From the NCBI GenBank assembly GCA_012514255.1, contig JAAZAP010000263.1, positions 1-5,927 of the forward strand: 5,927 nucleotides of DNA, read 5' to 3'. The DNA is from Bacteroidales bacterium. GTDB lineage: Bacteria > Bacteroidota > Bacteroidia > Bacteroidales > VadinHA17. Made by a program: the position numbers and the translations under genes. The notes under the pieces were generated by a model, which ran no database searches, was not told the origin of the DNA, and was given only the letters and a program-made list of their open reading frames with translations. Below, one piece after another: positions 1 through 5,281 of this stretch; positions within the stretch are counted from its first letter, which is position 1; each line of letters starts with the position of its first letter.

Positions 1-127
1 TACCTCCGACGATCCCTCCGATATACTCAATCACTCTTGGCCGGATCCGGTCGGTTAAAGCGTTATCCCTCATGTACACGGCTATGACAAGCTGTACATA
101 CAACTGTGTGAATGATCCAGGTTTCAT
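1..127 (-). CDS. IS200-like / REP-associated tyrosine transposase (Y1 family), N-terminal fragment
   Basis: Reading the minus strand from an ATG at 127-125 gives 42 open codons that run off the left edge. The peptide begins MKPGSFTQLYVQLVIAV, continues through a charged RDN..L..RIRPRV segment and ends at EYIGGIVGG. This order (Q-x-Y-x-Q-x-V-x-AV beta strand, conserved Arg, R-x-x-V-x-x-YI-x-GI helix) is the start of the Y1 HUH transposase fold (IS200/RAYT; Pfam Y1_Tnp type). Such enzymes cut and join single-stranded DNA next to small hairpins. The HUH metal-binding motif and the catalytic tyrosine would lie past the edge, so activity cannot be judged. The start fits the family, where the first strand begins about 6-10 residues in. 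It lies downstream of the SPOR gene on the same strand with a 130-bp gap. Recognition is by eye; it may be solitary rather than part of an insertion sequence. Confidence 0.8.
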   Translation of the reverse strand, partial: MKPGSFTQLYVQLVIAVYMRDNALTDRIRPRVIEYIGGIVGG

Positions 128-257
128 TTTAAACTATTTTAGAAATGCAGCTTATCAAAGTTATGAAAAACATAAAACATGAAGACCATGAGTCAATCAC
201 TTTTTATGATAGTAACCAGGGGATTCTGAAGTGAATAAAACAGATTGTCAGGCAGTA

Positions 258-683
258 CTATTGTGATGTTAACAGCCAGGCATCAGGGAAATTTTTCTGC
301 TTAAGAGTTTCAAGCGCAGCAAGTGCTTCGCCAGTGGTGGTGTATCTTCCATAGCTGATCCTGTAATAACCGTTTGCGGCAGGCGGGAGGACATGCATGT
401 CGATATTGTATTTGTCACCATACTCTTCGGCTACCCTGTTTGCCTTTTCAATGTCATTGAAGCTTGCTACAATGAGGTAGCTGTAGTTTGTTGGCATATT
501 GCTGTTTGTCATGGGATCCGGATTGCCCCTGACCGATGTTACAGTATCGTCCATCCCCGATAGTGATCTGACTGGTATGGAGGGATAAATCACATCTGAT
601 GAATTCTCTTCCGTTATAAAGGTGTTCACGCAGAAGTAAACTACAAGGAACAAGAGTCCGCTTATGAGGGCAAGTTTCTTCAT
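258..683 (-). CDS. Small membrane-anchored SPOR-domain protein
   Basis: A complete 141-residue protein. Residues 1-3 are MKK, and residues 4-22 form a hydrophobic segment (LALISGLLFLVVYFCVNTF) that acts as an uncleaved anchor or signal peptide; Cys18 is not in a convincing lipobox. Residues 23-66 are a polar, Ser/Pro/Asn-rich linker. Residues 67-141 match a SPOR domain: a first strand YLIVASF, a helix DIEKANRVAEEY, a strand with YYRISYGRY and a second helix TTGEALAALETLKQK ending in AWLL. SPOR domains bind septal peptidoglycan stripped of stem peptides, so an envelope or cell-division role in the periplasm is likely for the family; the particular partner is unknown. The ATG at 683-681 puts the anchor at the extreme N-terminus. 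No ribosome-binding site is evident, which is usual in Bacteroidota. The gene is transcribed away from the hairpin array and towards the transposase. Confidence 0.85.
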   Translation of the reverse strand: MKKLALISGLLFLVVYFCVNTFITEENSSDVIYPSIPVRSLSGMDDTVTSVRGNPDPMTNSNMPTNYSYLIVASFNDIEKANRVAEEYGDKYNIDMHVLPPAANGYYRISYGRYTTTGEALAALETLKQKNFPDAWLLTSQ

Positions 684-831
684 CCGGCGGTTATTCAGGG
701 TTCATATTTTGATATGCAATAAGTTTACCGGATTAGCTGCATATCATTTATTATTATGTCAAATTTACGCAATGAGATTTTTGAAATCAATTCTTTTTTC
801 GTAATTGTCATCAAATGAAGGAAGTTACGAC

Positions 832-860
832 GGGCGGGGGAGGTGTGGGGAAAGGAAGGG
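832..860 (+). other. Predicted G-quadruplex motif
   Basis: G runs at 832-834, 836-840, 847-850 and 858-860 are separated by loops of 1, 6 and 7 nt, satisfying the standard four-run rule. This is motif matching only; folding was not computed. Confidence 0.5.
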
Positions 861-961
861 CGGAGGGGTGTGGCGGCATGGAGGGCGTTTATGACCGTCG
901 TGGAAAGGCAGTACGGGGGTAGAGGCAGGGAAGGGCGCTCGGGGCGGCCGGCAGTCAGGCC

Positions 962-987
962 GGGCGGGGAGAGGTGGGCGTCTGGGG
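962..987 (+). other. Predicted G-quadruplex motif preceding hairpin repeat 1
   Basis: G runs at 962-964, 966-969, 976-978 and 984-987 have loops of 1, 6 and 5 nt. The motif sits 9 nt before the tag of hairpin repeat 1 and corresponds in position to the quadruplex motif before hairpin repeat 4. Confidence 0.55.
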
Positions 988-996
988 ACATGCTTT

Positions 997-1023
997 TACA
1001 ATTCTTGATGGCCTACAGCCATC
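997..1023 (+). repeat. Hairpin repeat 1
   Basis: Tag TACAATTCTT (997-1006) is followed by GATGGCCTACAGCCATC (1007-1023). Six base pairs form between 1007-1012 and 1018-1023, with a C/A mismatch closing the TAC loop. It is nearly identical to hairpin repeat 4, including the flanks. Confidence 0.8.
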
Positions 1024-1045
1024 CCTACGCATTAACATCTTGTTC

Positions 1046-1070
1046 TACAATTCTGGATGGTCTACCATCC
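1046..1070 (+). repeat. Hairpin repeat 2 (shortened stem variant)
   Basis: Tag variant TACAATTCTG (1046-1055) overlaps a stem GGATGG (1055-1060) and CCATCC (1065-1070) around TCTA. The pairing is perfect although the stem is about 3 nt shorter than in the other copies. It faces the inverted copy at 1091-1117. Confidence 0.75.
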
Positions 1071-1090
1071 ACACAGGAAGTCGATAGTCA

Positions 1091-1117
1091 CCACCTCGTA
1101 GAGGTGGAAGAATTGTA
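1091..1117 (-). repeat. Hairpin repeat 3, inverted, with unrelated stem sequence
   Basis: On the minus strand the tag TACAATTCTT (1117-1108) precedes CCACCTCTACGAGGTGG (1107-1091): a perfect 7-bp stem with a TAC loop. The stem sequence differs completely from the GATGGCC stems, but tag, spacing, stem length and loop are preserved. Confidence 0.8.
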
Positions 1118-1139
1118 CATCATGCCTGCACCAGACAAA

Positions 1140-1155
1140 GGGTGGGCGGGCGGGG
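1140..1155 (+). other. Predicted G-quadruplex with three single-base loops
   Basis: GGGTGGGCGGGCGGGG has four runs of at least three G separated by loops of exactly one nucleotide, the loop arrangement generally known to give very stable parallel quadruplexes. It lies 10 nt before the tag of hairpin repeat 4 and between two divergent tags. Folding is inferred. Confidence 0.65.
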
Positions 1156-1165
1156 ACATGCCTTT

Positions 1166-1192
1166 TACAATTCTTGATGGCCTACAGCCATC
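1166..1192 (+). repeat. Hairpin repeat 4
   Basis: Tag TACAATTCTT (1166-1175) and stem-loop GATGGCCTACAGCCATC (1176-1192) are identical to hairpin repeat 1. The upstream flank (GGGGACATG then CTTTT) and downstream CCTACG are also shared, marking a recent duplication. Confidence 0.8.
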
Positions 1193-1214
1193 CCTACGGA
1201 TGTGTATCTGGTGC

Positions 1215-1241
1215 TACAAATCTTGATGGCCTGCGGCCATC
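1215..1241 (+). repeat. Hairpin repeat 5, perfect 7-bp stem
   Basis: Tag variant TACAAATCTT (1215-1224) is followed by GATGGCCTGCGGCCATC (1225-1241): a perfect 7-bp stem with a TGC loop. Relative to hairpins 1 and 4, the A opposite C has become G, restoring the seventh pair. Confidence 0.8.
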
Positions 1242-1262
1242 CCCCCGGATGCTGCCAAAATC

Positions 1263-1290
1263 CACAATTCCTGATGGCCTGCGGCCAATC
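1263..1290 (+). repeat. Hairpin repeat 6, bulged stem
   Basis: Tag variant CACAATTCCT (1263-1272) precedes GATGGCC (1273-1279), TGC loop (1280-1282) and GGCCAATC (1283-1290). One extra A bulges the 3' arm. This copy ends 14 bp before the putative kinase promoter. Confidence 0.7.
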
Positions 1291-1304
1291 CCGGCAATGT
1301 CTGT

Positions 1305-1334
1305 TTTGTAATAGCTATGAAAGAGGTATATTTA
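1305..1334 (+). promoter_or_regulatory. Putative Bacteroidota promoter for the sensor-kinase operon
   Basis: TTTG (1305-1308), an 18-nt spacer, then TATATTTA (1327-1334) fits the Bacteroidota -33 TTTG / -7 TAnnTTTG consensus except for the last base. Transcription would start around 1338-1342, giving a very short leader before the ATG at 1352. If the true start codon is the ATG at 1364 or 1382, the leader would be longer. Confidence 0.5.
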
Positions 1335-1351
1335 TGCACTGAACGCTGATA

Positions 1352-4210
1352 ATGAAGCTGAAAATGAAAGCACAGAGGGTGATGCGTCGGATTATCATGA
1401 TGACCCTGACCATTGCAGCAACAGGCCTCTCCCTCCATGCACAAACATACCCCTTCAGAGAATATACCTCTGACGACGGGCTGCCCCAGACACAATCAAC
1501 CTCGGTGATGCAGGACAGCAGGGGATACATGTGGATACCCACAAGAAACGGACTGGCACGCTTTGACGGCACCACATTCGTCTCATACCTCCGCAAGGAT
1601 GGCCTGCCGTCAAACATGATCAACACCGTCCTGGAAGACAAACGCGGTACTATCTGGGCGGTGACACTAAACGGCCTTGCCCGTTTCAATGGAAAAAAAT
1701 TCATCAGTTATCCCATACCTGACTCTCTCAGAGTCAAACAAATAGTCCAGTCCTGCACCAGTTTTGACACGGCGACGTTCTTCCTCAGCGCAGCAATTGA
1801 CGAGGAAAAACAGATGATCCTATATTTTGAAAATGGCAGGTACACCAACTATGAACAACATCATCCGGCACTGCAGAACAGGAGACTAAAACCGGCCGCT
1901 GCCAATCCGACAGATACCACACTTTATCTGCTCAATGACAATAATGAGGCATTTGCCTACGCCCGCAGGGTCCTGAGAAAGGTCCATAACAGCCCTGTGG
2001 AAGATATCAGCATTATCAATAATGTACCCTATTTTAATCCAACCCTTAAGTACATGAGCGCCGAGTCTGAATCTCTCCAATGGGAAGGAGGCAAACATGC
2101 ATTTTACTATAAGGACAGGGAGGGAACGGTATGGACCGGTACTGAGACAAGTATCTTCAGGCTCATCTCGGAAGCATTCGTTGAATATGACCGCGATAAC
2201 GGACTGCCGGATGAGACATGGGCTGTGGCGGCAGATCCCTACGGAGGACTCTGGACAGGATCAGTCAGCGGAGAGTTGAGATACTTTGACGGCGAAACAT
2301 TCACTAAAAAAAATGAATACCAGAAACTGTTTGACTACCCTATGGCTTTTTTCAGGGGAAGCACCACACTGAGTAACGGCGAGATCTGGTTCTCAACGAA
2401 AGAGGGGGTACTAGTTTGGGACGGCAGGAAATTCCGCAGACCGGCAATAGATATCGAAACCTCCCAGGTATGCATTATCTATGAGGACCCGGTTGATCAC
2501 AGTGTGATGGTTGGCACAGACAGAGGACTGTACCACATAAAGGACAAAAAGACTACACTCTACAAACAGATGTCGTGGCCCGGTCATGGCATAGTGGAAG
2601 GCGTAGCCCGTGACCATGATGGCAATTACTGGCTTGCCGGACATTACGGAGTGGTCTTCTTTGACGGCAAAACTTTTGTCCCGTTCCTTTCTGGTCCCAC
2701 TCCATCCGAATCTGTCTGGGGTATTGTATGCGATTATATGGGAAATATCTGGAGCGCCGGATCTGAAGGTCTCTATATCTGCAATCCGGATGAACCTGTT
2801 TTCAACAGGGCTCTGCCCGGGGAGGTAAACCTCCCTGCCAATGTCATACGTGATATGGGTGACCACAGGCTGATAGTGGGAAGGATGATGGACATCTGCA
2901 TCATTGATCTGGACAAATACTACTCGGGTCATGAAGATTTTTACACCATAATAGACCGAAGCAGGGGTTTCGCGGGGAACGAATGCCAGGACAACGGCAT
3001 TGTCAGGGATGCTGATGGTACCTGGTGGATACTTACCGCTGACAGGCTGATCAGGTTTGATCCGGATAAGTTCAGCGCCAACACCTGCCCTCCGATTACC
3101 CATATCACCCTTGCCGAGATCCCCGGTGACACAACAGCCTGGATGACAGCACTTGACACCATCCTCTTTTATGACACCAACAGCTCGCTCCGGATCAGGG
3201 GAAGAAAGAATAATGTCCGCATCAGCTATACCGGCATATCCACCAGGAATCCGGAAAATGTAACATACCAGCACAGGATGCTGGGCCTTGATGATTTTTG
3301 GTCAGAGAATACCGCAGAGCGAAGCGTTGTTTTCAATGATCTTCCGCCGGGTGACTATACATTTGAGGTCAGGGCTATCAACTCTGATGGGGTGAAAGCG
3401 TTAAGACCGGACAGGATGAGTATCACCGTTGTACCCACATTCTTCCAGAGTGTTCCAGCTATCCTGCTGTTATCTGTGCTTGGCTTGTCACTGATAGTGT
3501 TCCTCTCATGGCAGATCCGCAAGAGCGTCCTGGAGAGGAGGGTGCAGGCAGCCAGGCAGCAGGCAGAGACATACAGGCTCCAGCTCAACTCGGTGATTAA
3601 ACAGTTTGATCCTCACTTCACTTTCAACGCCTTGACTTCCGTGGGGTCACTTATAATGAAGGGCGAAAAGGAGAAGGCCTACAACTATTTTATCAAGCTG
3701 TCGAACCTGCTGCGCTCCATCATCAATGACAGCGGTGTCCTCTTCAGGCCCCTGCAGCAGGAGCTGGAGTTCGTTACCCGCTATTGCGAGCTGCAGAAGC
3801 TCCGGTTTGGCAGGAGGATTGAATACAGAATAGAGGTCTCACCGGATGTCAACCTGGCAACCCCTGTACCAAAGATGATCATCCAGTCATTCGCCGAAAA
3901 CGCTATAAAGCATGGCCTTGAAAATAAGCAGGATCATGGTATAATGGAGATAACCCTCAGGAATCTCAATGAGGGAGTAGAGTTAACTATACGTGACAAC
4001 GGCATAGGCCGGGCGGCAGCAGCCGAGATGGGTACCCGGGGGGCAGGGACGGGGCTCAAAAATATTGCCGGCATAGTGGATACCATCAACAGGGCCAACA
4101 AGGAGAAAATCACATTCACCCTTACCGACCTGTTTAACAACGGAAAACCATCCGGGACTGAGGTGAGGGTTTTTCTGCCGCATAACTACTCAATAAATAT
4201 CACTGCATAA
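1352..4210 (+). CDS. Propeller sensor histidine kinase (Reg_prop / Y_Y_Y / LytS-type His_kinase)
   Basis: A complete 952-residue membrane sensor. A signal peptide ends near SLHA30/Q31; ATG codons at 1352, 1364 and 1382 are all possible starts, and the third would give the most typical signal length. Residues about 40-600 hold two-component-regulator propeller modules, seen as recurring D-x-x-G-x-x-W and (N)GL..FDG words around W61, W102, W261, W301, W346, W427, W467 and W558, plus DGLP at 42-45 and 83-86. Residues about 620-695 are a Y_Y_Y domain, 701-720 the single inner-membrane helix, and 722-750 a coiled-coil linker. The kinase has the phosphoacceptor His755 in QFDPHFTFNAL, the N-box Asn850 (ENAIKHG), D882-N-G-I-G and G899-T-G-L-K-N. 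Unlike hybrid systems it lacks receiver and AraC domains. The next gene, 29 bp on, supplies the regulator. Its ligand is unknown; a glycan is plausible given the fucosidase nearby. Confidence 0.93.
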   Translation: MKLKMKAQRVMRRIIMMTLTIAATGLSLHAQTYPFREYTSDDGLPQTQSTSVMQDSRGYMWIPTRNGLARFDGTTFVSYLRKDGLPSNMINTVLEDKRGTIWAVTLNGLARFNGKKFISYPIPDSLRVKQIVQSCTSFDTATFFLSAAIDEEKQMILYFENGRYTNYEQHHPALQNRRLKPAAANPTDTTLYLLNDNNEAFAYARRVLRKVHNSPVEDISIINNVPYFNPTLKYMSAESESLQWEGGKHAFYYKDREGTVWTGTETSIFRLISEAFVEYDRDNGLPDETWAVAADPYGGLWTGSVSGELRYFDGETFTKKNEYQKLFDYPMAFFRGSTTLSNGEIWFSTKEGVLVWDGRKFRRPAIDIETSQVCIIYEDPVDHSVMVGTDRGLYHIKDKKTTLYKQMSWPGHGIVEGVARDHDGNYWLAGHYGVVFFDGKTFVPFLSGPTPSESVWGIVCDYMGNIWSAGSEGLYICNPDEPVFNRALPGEVNLPANVIRDMGDHRLIVGRMMDICIIDLDKYYSGHEDFYTIIDRSRGFAGNECQDNGIVRDADGTWWILTADRLIRFDPDKFSANTCPPITHITLAEIPGDTTAWMTALDTILFYDTNSSLRIRGRKNNVRISYTGISTRNPENVTYQHRMLGLDDFWSENTAERSVVFNDLPPGDYTFEVRAINSDGVKALRPDRMSITVVPTFFQSVPAILLLSVLGLSLIVFLSWQIRKSVLERRVQAARQQAETYRLQLNSVIKQFDPHFTFNALTSVGSLIMKGEKEKAYNYFIKLSNLLRSIINDSGVLFRPLQQELEFVTRYCELQKLRFGRRIEYRIEVSPDVNLATPVPKMIIQSFAENAIKHGLENKQDHGIMEITLRNLNEGVELTIRDNGIGRAAAAEMGTRGAGTGLKNIAGIVDTINRANKEKITFTLTDLFNNGKPSGTEVRVFLPHNYSINITA

Positions 4211-4239
4211 ATCATGTAATTAATCCAAAAAAGCATAAT

Positions 4240-5004
4240 ATGGATCAACGGAAGATCAGAGCCATGATAGTAGAAGACGAGCCTGAAGCGCTTGATCTGC
4301 TGTCCGGACTGCTTGAGGCAACAGGACTTGCCACTGTAGCAGCCTCCACCACAGATCCCACAGAAGCTGTGGACCTCATAATCACGCATGAACCGGACAT
4401 ACTCTTTCTGGACATAAGGATGCCGGGCATGTCTGGTTTCGATATACTGAACGAGCTGAACAATATTGACCTGGTCAAACCTCATATAGTCTTCACCACC
4501 GCTCACGATAAATATGCCATAAAGGCTTTTGACTATGCCGCATTTGATTATCTGCTGAAACCCATTGATCCCGACCGGCTGAAATCAACACTGGTGCGAT
4601 TCAATAACGATGGCAACGGCGGGAAAACCGGAAATGGAAGCCAGCAACCGGTTTACAATAATGAAAGGATACTCATCTTCCGGGGAGTGACCGGAGTGAC
4701 ATTCATTGATACCGATGAGGTGGTGTTCATAACTGCTGACGGTAACTACTCCAACTTTCATTTCATATCAGGAAGGATTGAGACGGTGACGGCCCTTATA
4801 GGCAATGTAGAGATGCATCTGGGAAAACAATTCTTCAGAACAGGCAGGTCATGTATTATTAATACCGCCTACCTGGCAAGGATTGACATGAAGCAGATGG
4901 CCTGCGTCTTCATTAAAGGGGATAAGGAATATCGTTGCGAGATCTCCCGTGACAAGGTCAAAATTCTTATGGATTATTTGAAAAACCATCTCCCGGAAAA
5001 CTAA
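4240..5004 (+). CDS. LytTR-family response regulator
   Basis: A complete 254-residue cytoplasmic regulator. Residues 5-120 form a receiver domain: acidic pair E12-D13 (IVEDEP), phosphoacceptor D58 in LFLDIRMPGMSG, a switch Thr at T86/T87 (FTTAH) and K107 in LLKPID. A Gly/Asn-rich linker covers about 122-140. Residues about 143-250 match a LytTR DNA-binding domain, with a strand ILIFRG, the ITADGNYS segment, the helix preceding FFRTGRSCIINTAYL, and the terminal strand and helix ending in LKNHL. It sits 29 bp behind the kinase in the same direction with no terminator between, so co-transcription and cognate pairing are likely, as is usual for LytS/LytTR pairs. Target promoters cannot be read from the window; direct-repeat sites upstream of regulated genes would be expected for this family. 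The start at 4240 leaves the normal short lead before the first receiver strand. Confidence 0.93.
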   Translation: MDQRKIRAMIVEDEPEALDLLSGLLEATGLATVAASTTDPTEAVDLIITHEPDILFLDIRMPGMSGFDILNELNNIDLVKPHIVFTTAHDKYAIKAFDYAAFDYLLKPIDPDRLKSTLVRFNNDGNGGKTGNGSQQPVYNNERILIFRGVTGVTFIDTDEVVFITADGNYSNFHFISGRIETVTALIGNVEMHLGKQFFRTGRSCIINTAYLARIDMKQMACVFIKGDKEYRCEISRDKVKILMDYLKNHLPEN

Positions 5005-5164
5005 ATCTTTTGATATATCAAACATAATCCGTAAAACCGACCTGTTCATACTTTAGGCAGCCCGATTTATACAATTGCCTCATTTTTGCTTTGACCAGAG
5101 TAAAATATGTACAATATTTAAACCTGTTTCAATTGACGGCAGAATAGGGTTTAATTGAAAAAGA

Positions 5165-5197
5165 TGACAGGTGGTTCTTCCCCCCATTTCCCTGTCA
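5165..5197. other. Inverted repeat in convergent intergenic region
   Basis: TGACAGG (5165-5171) and CCTGTCA (5191-5197) are perfect inverted 7-mers around a 19-nt pyrimidine-rich loop. It directly precedes a stronger hairpin (5199-5233). No T-run follows, so a terminator role is not shown. Confidence 0.35.
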
Positions 5198-5198
5198 G

Positions 5199-5233
5199 GC
5201 CACACAGATCACAATTGACGAGGTCTGTGTGGC
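5199..5233 (+). terminator. Strong hairpin between convergent genes, possible terminator
   Basis: GCCACACAGATC (5199-5210) pairs with GGTCTGTGTGGC (5222-5233) over 12 positions, 11 Watson-Crick plus one T/G wobble, around an 11-nt loop. On the plus strand it is followed by GCGTTTTATGG, only a weak T-run. It lies 195 bp after the regulator stop and 49 bp past the fucosidase stop on the other strand, so it could end either transcript or protect a 3' end. The hairpin is certain, the function is not. Confidence 0.45.
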
Positions 5234-5281
5234 GCGTTTTATGGTGGGGATGGTGGCGGTGAGATCCCCCTGCAATCCCTA

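Larger units (their letters stand above)
831..987 (+). other. G-rich, C-poor strand-asymmetric island
   Basis: Sequence composition changes abruptly at about 831 from AT-rich to very G-rich on the plus strand, with many runs of three to five G. The island ends where the first hairpin repeat begins. It holds two runs meeting the G3+N1-7 quadruplex rule (832-860 and 962-987) and a near-match at 915-944 (one 8-nt loop). The last of these is part of a unit that is repeated at 1141-1198. No protein is supported here. Confidence 0.7.
973..1290. repeat. REP-like hairpin array (six tagged hairpins, five forward and one inverted)
   Basis: Six copies of a roughly 27-nt element share the tag TACAATTCTT (or a one- to two-base variant) directly followed by a self-complementary stem with a short loop, usually TAC or TGC. 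Forward tags start at 997, 1046, 1166, 1215 and 1263; an inverted copy has its tag at 1117-1108. Neighbouring forward tags are 49, 49 and 48 nt apart, and 49 nt separate the inverted tag from the next forward tag. A larger direct duplication (973-1029 and 1141-1198: three mismatches and one 1-bp indel) includes the G-rich lead and the first hairpin of each pair. The form resembles REP elements mobilised by RAYT transposases; a RAYT-type gene starts at 127 on the minus strand. It is not CRISPR: the repeats are short, diverged and partly inverted. Confidence 0.8.
684..1351. other. Intergenic region with AT-rich flank, G-rich island and hairpin-repeat array
   Basis: This 668-bp gap separates the divergent SPOR and sensor-kinase genes. 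Positions 684-830 are AT-rich and should hold the SPOR promoter, but I could not identify it with confidence. Positions 831-987 are strongly G-rich on the plus strand. Positions 973-1290 hold the hairpin array. Positions 1291-1351 carry the putative kinase promoter. Open frames crossing this region (for example plus 843-1226) translate to low-complexity Gly/Arg-rich sequence followed by the repeated words ILDGL, which are just the translated repeat, so I do not call them genes. Confidence 0.8.

Noticed and set aside
129..159. Promoter for the transposase (TTTG at 159-156, 19 nt, then TAGTTTAA)
   Set aside because: Two bases of the -7 box do not match, and it ends one base before the ATG, leaving no room for a transcription start upstream of the codon.
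843..1226. Plus-strand open frame of 127 codons across the G-rich island and repeats
   Set aside because: Its product is Gly/Arg-rich low complexity followed by repeated ILDGL words, which are the hairpin repeat translated. It matches no protein family I recognise.
973..1290. CRISPR array
   Set aside because: Spacing of about 49 nt looked regular, but repeats are diverged, one is inverted, intervening tails are themselves related, and no cas gene is visible.
2411..3274. Long 287-codon minus-strand open frame
   Set aside because: It lies wholly inside the sensor kinase, whose frame has clear propeller and Y_Y_Y motifs. The antisense product shows no family features.
5055..5087. Terminator after the response regulator (AGGCA / TGCCT then CATTTTT)
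   Set aside because: The stem is only 5 bp with a 16-nt loop, too weak to call despite the T-run.
5162..5175. 14-bp match in inverted orientation to 5497-5510 inside the fucosidase gene
   Set aside because: It could suggest a duplicated gene scrap, but similarity stops at 14 bp and is compatible with chance.
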